Of a stretch of 13,543 bases of DNA, positions 7,231 to 13,485 are shown piece after piece. Position 1 is the stretch's first letter; every line of letters begins with the position of its first letter. Source of the stretch: a bacterium (GTDB lineage: Bacteria > UBA9089 > CG2-30-40-21 > SBAY01); the NCBI GenBank assembly GCA_040757115.1, contig JBFLYA010000105.1, forward strand, positions 1 to 13,543. The letters run 5' to 3'. The translations under genes were made by a program, and so were the position numbers. The notes below the pieces were generated by a model. The model searched no databases and was not told the origin of the DNA. It was given only the letters and a program-made list of their open reading frames with translations.

Positions 7231-7259
7231 TTGACAAATAATAAAATTTTTGCTAAAAT
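7231..7259 (+). promoter_or_regulatory. Consensus promoter upstream of the GT2/M23 unit
   Basis: TTGACA (7231-7236), a 17-bp spacer, then TAAAAT (7254-7259). An ATG at 7265 sits at the expected transcript start but opens only nine codons (MNETSRIKS, stop 7292-7294). The next plus-strand gene is the glycosyltransferase at 7691, so a leader of about 425 nt would contain a hairpin (7331-7370) and an inserted repeat element (7394-7632). These probably arrived later and lengthened a once shorter leader. Confidence 0.65.
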
Positions 7260-7330
7260 ACCTCATGAACGAAACCTCTCGGATAAAAAGTTAAGGTGCG
7301 GAACCAGTAGAGATGAGGTGTTGGGTTTTA

Positions 7331-7370
7331 GGTTATGGGTGATGGGATAAAATACCCATTACCCATCACC
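7331..7370. repeat. Hairpin of ATGGGTG units
   Basis: Arms 7331-7346 and 7355-7370 pair at 14 of 16 positions around an 8-nt loop. Both arms consist of TGGGTGA/TGGGTAA-like units. It lies in the presumed leader of the GT2 gene. The downstream bases are AAAACTGG, so it does not look like a terminator on the plus strand. On the minus strand it is not followed by a T-run either. Confidence 0.75.
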
Positions 7371-7393
7371 AAAACTGGTGGTGAAGAGAAAAG

Positions 7394-7632
7394 GTAACCG
7401 TTCACCGTAAGATGCCACAGAGACGCAGAGAAAAAATTAAAATCTATTCACCAGAGACAGAAATTTCCTTTTTTTGTGTGCATTTCGGGTCTTTCGTTGT
7501 TTATTAATCTTTTAATACTTACTTTTGACTAACTGTTTTTAAGCCTTTTTAAACACCGAAAAACACGAAAAAAAGATATTTTCCTCTCTGTTTCTGTGCG
7601 TCTCTGCGGTAAATTACCACCTGAACGGTTAC
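7394..7632. mobile_element. 239-bp terminal-inverted-repeat element (MITE-like)
   Basis: The ends are an exact 11-bp inverted pair, GTAACCGTTCA (7394-7404) and TGAACGGTTAC (7622-7632). The similarity continues imperfectly inward as CAGAGACGCAGAG (7418-7430) against a CTGTGCGTCTCTGCG segment (7594-7608). The middle holds degraded CACGAAA-type units (about 7487-7500 and 7554-7575, inverted to each other). No open reading frame is supported. The right arm (7583-7633) is nearly identical, in inverted orientation, to 13141-13189. It looks like a non-autonomous mobile element or its relic, inserted in the leader of the GT2 gene. Confidence 0.65.
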
Positions 7633-7690
7633 TAAAAATGCAAGGATTATTATTGAAGTAGATGAATCTCCAACTTGAGAGGAGGTGTAT

Positions 7691-8437
7691 ATGTCATTAC
7701 AGACTAACATTGGGGTGATAATTCCTTGCTACAATGAAGAACGACGATTACGGATAGACGATTTCATCAATGAATTGTCAAAACATTCTGATTTAACATT
7801 CTTGTTCGTAAATGATGGTAGTGTTGATGATACACTAAATGTTATCCAAAAGATTTGTGAAGTTAATCCATCCAGAGCCTTATGTTTGTCATTGAGTGAG
7901 AACAAAGGAAAAGGGGAAGCCATACGATTGGGCATGCTTTATTTATTGGAGAAAAAGACTTATAACATAATAGGTTTCTGGGATGCTGATCTGGCAGTTC
8001 CTCTCTCAGAAATCTGGGATTTTATGGATATTTTCCAAACAAATCCAAATGTGCAAGCAGTTATTGGTAGCAGGGTTCATTTGTGTGGAAGGAAGATTGA
8101 GCGTATAAATTTTCGTCACTATCTGGGACGATTATTTACTACAGTTATATCTTTAACTTTTGGTTTTGCTGTTTACGATACACAATGTGGTGCAAAACTT
8201 TTTAAGAGTGAAATACTTATTCCTGTGGTTCAAAAAAACTTTTGTTCAAAATGGATATTTGATGTAGAGATTATTATTCGTATATTGCGTCTTCCTTTTT
8301 TGCAAGATGAAAGTACCTGGTTATTCGAAGTTCCAGTGAAAGAATGGAGAAATGTTTCCGGGACAAAACGTTCTCTATCAGCTTATATTAATTCTTTTTT
8401 TGATTATCTTACATTAGTGAAAAGATACTTACTTTAA
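7691..8437 (+). CDS. GT2 family glycosyltransferase, ALG5/DPM1-like
   Basis: A 248-aa soluble GT-A-fold enzyme that would move a sugar from a nucleotide donor, probably to a polyprenyl phosphate. Visible motifs are IPCYNEE (11-17), VNDGSVDD (40-47), NKGKGEAIRLG (71-81), the metal-binding DAD (98-100, in FWDADLAVP), GSR (126-128) and DTQCGAKLF (163-171). DADLAVP together with DTQCG is the pattern of dolichyl/undecaprenyl-phosphate glucosyl- or mannosyltransferases of the ALG5/DPM1 type. No C-terminal membrane helices are present. The start is the ATG at 7691, with GAGGAGG ending 6 nt before it; the GTG at 7685 overlaps that ribosome site and is unlikely. It is followed after 24 nt by the M23 lipoprotein gene. 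Such an enzyme could load the lipid-linked donor that DUF2723/GT-C proteins use, an inference from proximity. Confidence 0.85.
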   Translation: MSLQTNIGVIIPCYNEERRLRIDDFINELSKHSDLTFLFVNDGSVDDTLNVIQKICEVNPSRALCLSLSENKGKGEAIRLGMLYLLEKKTYNIIGFWDADLAVPLSEIWDFMDIFQTNPNVQAVIGSRVHLCGRKIERINFRHYLGRLFTTVISLTFGFAVYDTQCGAKLFKSEILIPVVQKNFCSKWIFDVEIIIRILRLPFLQDESTWLFEVPVKEWRNVSGTKRSLSAYINSFFDYLTLVKRYLL

Positions 8438-8461
8438 GGAAATCATCAAGGAGAGATAAAA

Positions 8462-9181
8462 ATGATTAGAAAAGGTATATTAATTAATCTTTTAAGTATA
8501 GTCTTTCTTATAGGTTGCGTGCATACACCTTTTTATTACTGGAGTTTAGAGGCACAAAAAGGTGTATATCATAAAATGGAGAAAGGACAAACACTCTGGC
8601 GGATTGCAAAAACCTATGGTGTTTCTGTTGAAGAACTTATTAGAATAAATAGGATTGGAGATATAACCAATATCCGAATAGGACAACAAATATTTATTCC
8701 TGGAGCATCAGAGGTATTAAAAGTAGATATGTCTAAACCAATACCTCCTCCAGTAGATACCGTTATTGTCCAGGTGAGTGCTCCTCCAGAAGGACCAATA
8801 AATCAAATCGCATCTTCTTTTATCTGGCCTTTAGAAGGTAAAATCATCTCTGGTTTTGGTCCCAGGGGAAATTCAATGCATAATGGCATTGATATTAAAG
8901 TTGACTTAGGAACTCCAATCAGAGCCGCCGCAGATGGGGTAGTAACTTATAGCCAGAGCACATATCGAGGTTATGGCAATGCTATCATCATTACCCATGA
9001 GGATGATTGGACAACCGTATATGCCCATAATTCTGTAAATTTAGTCAAGGAAGGTCAGAAGGTTAGACAAGGTGAGATAATTGGTAAAGTAGGACAGACC
9101 GGAAATGCCTCCACCCCTCATCTTCACTTTGAAGTCTGGAAAGGATTCATTGCTCAAGACCCGTGTATTTACTTGCCGTAA
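8462..9181 (+). CDS. LysM/M23 peptidase lipoprotein, NlpD/EnvC-like
   Basis: A 239-aa murein hydrolase or murein-hydrolase activator. It has a lipoprotein signal with lipobox LIGC (Cys19), a LysM domain at about 36-80 (GQTLWRIAKTYGVSVEELIR, 42-61), a proline-rich linker (92-112) and an M23 domain (120-230). All M23 zinc and active-site residues appear intact: HNGID (His140, Asp144), YAH (His189) and HLH (His220, His222). It may therefore be a real endopeptidase rather than a degenerate NlpD-type activator. It would act in the periplasm, anchored to a membrane, on peptidoglycan cross-links during division or envelope remodelling. AAGGAGAG (8448-8455) lies 6 nt before the ATG. It is the last gene of its unit and converges on the GDP-mannose dehydrogenase gene. 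Confidence 0.9.
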   Translation: MIRKGILINLLSIVFLIGCVHTPFYYWSLEAQKGVYHKMEKGQTLWRIAKTYGVSVEELIRINRIGDITNIRIGQQIFIPGASEVLKVDMSKPIPPPVDTVIVQVSAPPEGPINQIASSFIWPLEGKIISGFGPRGNSMHNGIDIKVDLGTPIRAAADGVVTYSQSTYRGYGNAIIITHEDDWTTVYAHNSVNLVKEGQKVRQGEIIGKVGQTGNASTPHLHFEVWKGFIAQDPCIYLP

Positions 9182-9212
9182 ATGTTTAAATTCATTGTTG
9201 GTTCAGATGAAA

Positions 9213-9256
9213 TTGGAAATTAGACTTTCATCCTTTCTCCAATTTCTAATTTCCAA
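9213..9256. repeat. Hairpin between convergent genes
   Basis: TTGGAAATTAG (9213-9223) pairs perfectly with CTAATTTCCAA (9246-9256) around a 22-nt loop that contains further AATTTC copies. The right arm touches the stop codon of the dehydrogenase gene (9257-9259). It could act as a weak two-way terminator, but no clear T-tract follows on either strand; its AATTTGGAA-like units match the short-unit repeats elsewhere. Confidence 0.6.
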
Positions 9257-10573
9257 CTACCAACATATCCCGTCATATTCACCAACATTAACCTCAGTTT
9301 TATCGAACACTCTGACTAAATCAATTATTATCTTATCTGCGGTCATCTTATGTAGTATCTGTTTAAATTCTTCTGCCTTGTTACCTATGACCAGAACATC
9401 AGAGTCTTCTATAACCTTTTCCATAGAATCACACATAAGTAAGGCGATATGGGGAATAGTTTCCTCAATATACTTTTTATTCGCCCCAAAGAGCCTCGCA
9501 ATATGAACATTTCTATCGTATATCTTAATTACATAACCTTTTCCAATTAATGCCTCGATTAATGTTACCATTGGACTTTCTCGTAAATCATCAGTTCCTG
9601 CCTTAAAACTGAATCCAAATATCCCTATTTTTTTCTTGCCCGAGTTCAATATTTTCTTGATAGTTAGGTTAATCTGGTATTCATTACTTTTTTGAATAGC
9701 ATCTAATACCGGTAAGGTCAGGTCTAATTTTTTCCCTTCATAAAGTAATGCCCGCAGGTCTTTGGGCAGACAAGAACCACCATAAGCAAAACCTGGTTTT
9801 AAATAATAAGGCGAAAGATTTAATTTTGTATCCAGACAAAATATATCCATAACCTGATGGCTATCAATACCTTTTTGTTTGCAAATATTTCCAATCTCGT
9901 TTGCAAAACAGACTTTTAAGGCATGGAATGTGTTATTAACATATTTAACCATCTCTGCGACCTCTATGGATGTTCTAACAACAGGACTATCAATATCTTT
10001 ATATATCTCGACCACCGCATCACCACTTTGTTTATTTAACTCTCCAATAAGTATTTTCGGTGGGTGATAATAATCATATATTGAACTTCCTTCCCGTAAG
10101 AATTCAGGGTTTATGCATATTCCAAAATCTCTGCCTGCTTTCTTCACGGAAGTTTTTTCTAATGTGGGTATAACAACTGATTTTATTGTTCCTGGTAACA
10201 TCGTGCTTCGGACAACGACAATATGAAATGAATCTTTTTGAGCTAACGATTCACCAATATCTATACAAACCCTATTGATATATCTCAGGTCAAGACTACC
10301 ATTTTCATTGCCTGGCGTTCCCACGCAAATTAAAGAAATCTCAGAATTAAATATGCCTTCTTTTGAAGAAATAGTTGCCTTTAATTTATTTAAACTTACT
10401 ACCTCTTTAAGTATTTCATCTAAGCCCTTTTCGATAATAGGGCTTTTACCCGCATTTATCATCTCGACCTTATCGATATTGGTATCTACGCCAATAACCT
10501 GATGTCCTTCTTTGGCAAGACATGCCGCAGAAACACAACCTACATAACCAAGACCAAATACACTAATCTGCAT
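9257..10573 (-). CDS. algD: GDP-mannose 6-dehydrogenase-like nucleotide-sugar dehydrogenase
   Basis: A 438-aa NAD-dependent enzyme expected to oxidise a GDP- or UDP-hexose to the uronic acid in the cytoplasm. The N-terminal NAD fold has GLGYVG (7-12) with Asp30 at the end of strand 2; the middle domain has INPEFLREGS (154-163) and Lys210 (EMVKYVNN). The catalytic cysteine is Cys268 in GGSCLPKDLRAL (265-276), and SFKAGTDDLRESP (322-334) follows in the C-terminal domain. SCLPKD, rather than SCFPKD, together with KSPIIEKGL (43-51) and the cysteine position point to AlgD-type GDP-mannose dehydrogenases, but UDP-glucose use cannot be excluded. The ATG at 10573 has AAGGAGGG upstream. No alginate biosynthesis genes adjoin, so the product probably feeds another surface polysaccharide. 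Upstream lies a four-helix-bundle gene fragment with repeats. Confidence 0.85.
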   Translation of the reverse strand: MQISVFGLGYVGCVSAACLAKEGHQVIGVDTNIDKVEMINAGKSPIIEKGLDEILKEVVSLNKLKATISSKEGIFNSEISLICVGTPGNENGSLDLRYINRVCIDIGESLAQKDSFHIVVVRSTMLPGTIKSVVIPTLEKTSVKKAGRDFGICINPEFLREGSSIYDYYHPPKILIGELNKQSGDAVVEIYKDIDSPVVRTSIEVAEMVKYVNNTFHALKVCFANEIGNICKQKGIDSHQVMDIFCLDTKLNLSPYYLKPGFAYGGSCLPKDLRALLYEGKKLDLTLPVLDAIQKSNEYQINLTIKKILNSGKKKIGIFGFSFKAGTDDLRESPMVTLIEALIGKGYVIKIYDRNVHIARLFGANKKYIEETIPHIALLMCDSMEKVIEDSDVLVIGNKAEEFKQILHKMTADKIIIDLVRVFDKTEVNVGEYDGICW

Positions 10574-10591
10574 TTTACCCTCCTTAAATTT

Positions 10592-10620
10592 GGTAACTGG
10601 TAACTGGTGAATGGTAATTC
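10592..10620. repeat. GGTAACTGGTAACT short-unit repeat
   Basis: GGTAACT occurs twice in tandem, followed by the variants GGTGAAT and GGTAATT, so four heptad units in all. It lies in the leader of the dehydrogenase gene, about 20 bp before its ATG. Its units resemble those of the hairpin at 13305-13389. Confidence 0.6.
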
Positions 10621-10673
10621 ATCCCCTTAATAAACTTATCCTTACCCACATCTTTTAGTGGACAGATTAGATA

Positions 10674-11060
10674 GAAATTCCAAATTTCAAGCACCAAATT
10701 CCAAATAAATTCCAAATTCCAAACACTAAATTCCAAAGTTTATATTACAACGATGGAAATTCATTTAGACTTTTCAATAATTGCTATTGCCTTCTTGAAA
10801 AGTCTTTCTCCTTCTTGTTTAAATTTTTCATCGTTAGTTCCAATTATTAATCTTAACCAATAAGCAGATTCTTTTGATTCTTTACGACAAATCTTTATTC
10901 TCATCTTAAAATCTTTCGAGCCTAAAGACTCATTTGCCTCAATATAGTTTGCTCCATAAGCACCAAATTTCAAGTAATAAATACCAAACTATGGGGGTAA
11001 TGTTTTGAATTTTGGTCATTCGAATTTGTTTGGAATTTGGAATTTGTGATTTGGAATTTC
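10674..11060. mobile_element. Inverted-repeat cassette around a four-helix-bundle gene fragment
   Basis: Two inverted pairs bracket the fragment: GAAATTCCAAAT (10674-10685) with its complement at 11049-11060, and AAATTCCAAATTCCAAACA (10707-10725) with its exact complement at 11027-11045. The arms are built from AATTTGG heptads. A further segment reading CACCAAATT(T)C and nearby CAAG occurs both in the left arm (10686-10700) and at the truncated 5' end of the gene (10961-10975), suggesting repeat-mediated rearrangement there. The arrangement recalls rRNA intervening sequences, where a gene of this family sits in a long stem, but this copy lies between protein genes. Confidence 0.5.
10761..10973 (-). 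pseudogene. Four-helix-bundle protein (S23/IVP family), 5'-truncated
   Basis: A 70-codon frame matching the C-terminal half of the four-helix-bundle family that includes the protein encoded by 23S rRNA intervening sequences. The recognisable part is GANYIEANESLGSKDF (7-22), then RIKICRKESKESAYWLRLI (25-43), and a lysine-rich last helix. Full-length members are about 115-130 aa; the first two helices are missing. Upstream of residue 6 the sequence turns into AATTTGG-type repeat, the only available start is a TTG, and no ribosome site precedes it, so the fragment is probably not translated. It lies between queA and the dehydrogenase gene on the same strand. The biological role of free-standing members of the family is not established. 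Confidence 0.7.
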
Positions 11061-11096
11061 ATAGCCATATCTATGTCAAATTTCGATTAATAAGTG

Positions 11097-12107
11097 CTAT
11101 CCAATCAACATTGCATCTCCGTAGCTATAAAATCTATATCCCCCATTGATAGCGTGGGTATACGCAGATAGAATCTTTTCCCTGCCAGCAAAGGCACTTA
11201 CTAAAATCAGAAGCGTCGTCTTTGGCAAATGGAAATTAGTAATTAGCATATCTGTTAGTTTAAATTCAAATCCAGGATAAATAAATAATCCTGTCCACCC
11301 GGAACAAGGGATTATTTTAGATTCTGGATTTTTCCCTGCTGTTTCTAATGCCCGTACCGTAGTCGTTCCAACCACTATTCTTTTTCCATTAGTTTGATTA
11401 ATCGTTTCAGCCGACTCAGGACTAATCTCGTAATATTCCTCCTCCATATGATGTTCGATGACATCTTCCTTTCTAATCGGACTAAATGTGCCTATGCCCA
11501 CATGCAAGGTAATGAACGCAAATTTTACCCCTTTATCGGATATTTTTTTAAGTAATTCTTTAGTAAAATGGAGACCAGCCGTAGGTGCCGCCACTGCACC
11601 AGGATATTTGGCATAGATAGCTTGATATCGCTCAATATCCGACGGAACGGGTTCTCTTTTAATATAAGGAGGTAATGGAGTTTTCCCTATTTTCTCAACG
11701 GTTTCAAAAAAGTCTCCTTCATATTCAAATTTAATATATCCCCGATTACCCTTTTTTTCTATTAATTCACCGCTTAGATTATCTCCAAATGGTAACTTTG
11801 CTCCGACATTTACCTTTTTAGAATGTTTAATTAACACCTCCCATATTTGTCCCTCGGAGTTTCTATGGAGTAGAATTTCTACCGGTTTTCTCGCTGTTGT
11901 AAATAATCTTGCAGGAAAAACCTTTGTATCATTTAGTATCAGGGTATCATCTTTATTTAGATACTCAATTATATCTTTAAAAATCCTATCTTCAATTTTG
12001 TCAGTTTTACGGTTTAAAACTAATAGTTTGGATTCATCGCGGCGGGGTAAAGGATATTGAGCAATTAATTCTTTAGGTAAATTATAAGCAAAATCACTTA
12101 CTTTCAT
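11097..12107 (-). CDS. queA: S-adenosylmethionine:tRNA ribosyltransferase-isomerase
   Basis: A 336-aa cytoplasmic enzyme, the normal length for QueA. It transfers the ribose part of SAM to preQ1 in the anticodon wobble position of tRNAs for Asn, Asp, His and Tyr, forming epoxyqueuosine. Signature segments are intact: MKVSDFAYNLPKELIAQYP (1-19), TPLPPYIKR (143-151), AVAAPTAGLHFT (171-182), LHVGIGTFSPI (201-211), TTTVRALE (248-255), NFHLPKTTLL (291-300) and GYRFYSYGDAMLI (323-335). The ATG at 12107 fits the family start exactly, though the ribosome site is weak (an AG-rich AATAGAAATTAG). It begins 28 nt after the SLBB gene stop on the same strand, so it may be transcribed from that gene's promoter. 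No other queuosine gene is in the window. Confidence 0.95.
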   Translation of the reverse strand: MKVSDFAYNLPKELIAQYPLPRRDESKLLVLNRKTDKIEDRIFKDIIEYLNKDDTLILNDTKVFPARLFTTARKPVEILLHRNSEGQIWEVLIKHSKKVNVGAKLPFGDNLSGELIEKKGNRGYIKFEYEGDFFETVEKIGKTPLPPYIKREPVPSDIERYQAIYAKYPGAVAAPTAGLHFTKELLKKISDKGVKFAFITLHVGIGTFSPIRKEDVIEHHMEEEYYEISPESAETINQTNGKRIVVGTTTVRALETAGKNPESKIIPCSGWTGLFIYPGFEFKLTDMLITNFHLPKTTLLILVSAFAGREKILSAYTHAINGGYRFYSYGDAMLIG

Positions 12108-12135
12108 ACTAATTTCTATTTTCCAATTTCATTCG

Positions 12136-13098
12136 TTAGAATAAACTCGCCGGGACGATAATTATATCCTCCGGGCAAATGACAATATTTTTTTGTAGAT
12201 TGCCTTTTTTTGTAATTTCAGTCACATCTATTTTAATCCTATCATATTTTACATCTTTTTTGCGCAAAACAGTAATCTTACGCAAATCTGCAAACGGTGT
12301 AAAACCACCGGCTAATGCAATTGCCTTAAGTAGCGTAATTTCTTCATTAACTGAAAACACGCCGGGCTTTGCTACTTCACCAATGATAGAGAATTTCTTA
12401 CTATTAATTTGGACCACGGCAACTGTGACCGTAGGATTGACAAGATAATCTTTTTTACTCAAATCATTGGCAATCTTTTTACTTAATTCAGTTGGAGTCA
12501 TTCCCATAACATCTATATTTCCGACTATCGGGAAATAAATCTTACCATCTGGAGTAACGGTTACTGCCTTCCTTAAATCCGGGTCTTCTGAAACAAATAT
12601 CTCTAAGATGTCAGACGCACCTATCGTATAAACATTCTCTATCTTCTCAACTTTTAAATCTTCTTTTCCCGGCGGGATTCTGGAGATATTAGCAGGAATC
12701 TTTGAAGGAATATCTATCTTATCCTCTACTTCTTTATTGGCATAGATTAATATATATTTTAATTGGTAGTTACCATATTTAATCTCTTTTAAAGGAATAT
12801 AAAATTTAAAATTTTTTCTTTGGTTAGGTTTTAAAAGCCCGGAGGTTTTCACTTTTTCCCAGATTAATTTATTATCCGGGTCTATGAGGCTAACTTGAAA
12901 GATGAAAGAGGGAATATCATTAACACCGATATTCGATATTTTAAAAGATAGCCGTGTATAAGAAGTCAACGAATCTGGCAAAACAGGTGTAATCTCCACT
13001 AAAGATTCAGCGTGAGATATTTCCCCTGATGCTATTCCTTGACGATGGACACTCAAAATAATAAGTAAGACTACAATTAAAAATTTATTCATCCTCAT
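12136..13098 (-). CDS. Wza-type polysaccharide export protein (Poly_export + SLBB)
   Basis: From the ATG at 13098 the protein has 320 aa. It carries a signal peptide (about 1-24, MRMNKFLIVVLLIILS; no lipobox cysteine), an extra beta-rich N-terminal domain (about 30-130, resembling CARDB/Ig-like folds), a Poly_export domain (about 155-230: YTIGASDILEI, TVTPDGKIYFPIVG) and an SLBB domain (about 232-305: GEVAKPGVFSV, LLKAIALAGGF). Family members form or gate the outer-membrane exit for capsule or exopolysaccharide. The usual C-terminal membrane helix of Wza is missing. An ATG at 13131 also opens the frame, but a consensus promoter (13103-13131) lies exactly over those codons, so translation must begin at 13098 or at 13092. 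No Shine-Dalgarno site precedes either, so the mRNA is probably leaderless. Confidence 0.85.
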   Translation of the reverse strand: MRMNKFLIVVLLIILSVHRQGIASGEISHAESLVEITPVLPDSLTSYTRLSFKISNIGVNDIPSFIFQVSLIDPDNKLIWEKVKTSGLLKPNQRKNFKFYIPLKEIKYGNYQLKYILIYANKEVEDKIDIPSKIPANISRIPPGKEDLKVEKIENVYTIGASDILEIFVSEDPDLRKAVTVTPDGKIYFPIVGNIDVMGMTPTELSKKIANDLSKKDYLVNPTVTVAVVQINSKKFSIIGEVAKPGVFSVNEEITLLKAIALAGGFTPFADLRKITVLRKKDVKYDRIKIDVTEITKKGNLQKNIVICPEDIIIVPASLF

Positions 13099-13102
13099 GG
13101 AA

Positions 13103-13131
13103 ATTATAACACAAGAAAAAGAAAATGTCAA
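13103..13131 (-). promoter_or_regulatory. Perfect sigma70 promoter of the SLBB gene
   Basis: On the minus strand: TTGACA (13131-13126), a 17-bp spacer, and TATAAT (13108-13103), exact consensus in both boxes. The first in-frame ATG after it is only 4 nt past the -10 box (13098), a second at 13092. Transcription should start at about 13098-13095. Confidence 0.9.
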
Positions 13132-13140
13132 TGAATTTTC

Positions 13141-13237
13141 GTAACCGTCAGGTGGTAATTTACCGCAGAGACGCAGAGGAACAGAGAAGATATGGAAATA
13201 AATCAGATAACAGAAAAGAGTAAGCGTTCAGGTGGTG
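13141..13237. repeat. GTAACCG...GACGCAGAG dispersed repeat, with a partial second copy
   Basis: Positions 13141-13189 match the reverse complement of 7583-7633 over about 49 positions with roughly four differences, one a missing T in GTAACCG(T)TCAGG. A second, short copy of the same head, GTAAGCGTTCAGGTGGTG, lies at 13220-13237 in the same orientation. The shared features are GTAACCGTTCAGGTGG followed by TTTACCGCAGAGACGCA. No reading frame is supported. Confidence 0.75.
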
Positions 13238-13245
13238 TAACAAAA

Positions 13246-13276
13246 GGAGATGTGGAGATTAAGGAGATAGGGAGAT
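13246..13276. repeat. GGAGAT short tandem repeat
   Basis: GGAGAT occurs four times, at 13246, 13254, 13263 and 13271, with 8-9 bp periodicity. It forms a purine-only-like stretch between the dispersed repeat and the next element. Confidence 0.7.
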
Positions 13277-13304
13277 ATTATTAAAAAAATTGGTAACTAT
13301 TCAC

Positions 13305-13389
13305 CATTCACAATTCACCATTCACAATTCACAATTTCTTCCCTAAATTTCCTTAATAATGGTGAATGGTGAATTGTGAATTGTGAATT
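13305..13389. repeat. Long hairpin of ATTCACA/ATTCACC units
   Basis: Arms 13305-13336 and 13358-13389 pair at 28 of 32 positions around a 21-nt loop. Each arm is a chain of heptads reading ATTCACA or ATTCACC. The four mismatches are all A/C differences between heptad variants, as if the arms had slipped by whole units. The right arm replaces the 3' part of the GxxExxY gene. Confidence 0.85.
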
Positions 13390-13485
13390 ATCACTCTTCA
13401 CGGTGTCAAGCAAACTTGGCCCAAGAGTTCGATGCACCGCTATAGCGCATCCAATGACTCTATTCGATAATTCATCAAATTTCAC
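13315..13485 (-). pseudogene. GxxExxY protein, 5' fragment only
   Basis: A GTG start at 13485 opens 56 codons. Residues 1-28 (MKFDELSNRVIGCAIAVHRT, then LGPSLLDT) closely match the conserved N-terminus of GxxExxY proteins, a family assigned to the PD-(D/E)XK nuclease superfamily and normally about 120-140 aa. After Thr28 the sequence runs into the heptad hairpin; the frame stays open through it until TGA at 13317-13315, giving a nonsense tail. The GxxExxY motif itself falls beyond the break: LLDTV stands where LLESVYE would be expected, so even the first catalytic region is lost. GGAGAG lies about 6 nt before the GTG. The gene is therefore a remnant. Confidence 0.7.

Noticed and set aside
7261-7290. 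Hammerhead-ribozyme-like CTCATGA...CGAAAC
   Set aside because: The core should be CTGATGA with a stem between the two core parts. Here one base differs and only a single base separates them.
7265-7294. Nine-codon frame MNETSRIKS as a leader peptide
   Set aside because: It has a good promoter position but no run of regulatory codons and no attenuator right behind it. It is noted only within the promoter entry.
9213-9256. Strong bidirectional terminator between the convergent genes
   Set aside because: The stem is perfect but AT-rich, has a 22-nt loop and lacks a T-tract on either strand.
13098-13131. ATG at 13131 as start of the SLBB protein
   Set aside because: The codons coincide with a perfect -35/-10 promoter, and the signal peptide begins properly at 13098 or 13092.
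13246-13389. CRISPR array
   Set aside because: The units are 6-9 bp without distinct spacers; these are short tandem repeats and a hairpin.
13401-13455. tRNA-like look of the GGTG...GTTCGA...CACC stretch
   Set aside because: It does not form a cloverleaf, and the minus strand reads as the conserved N-terminus of a GxxExxY protein, which explains the sequence better.
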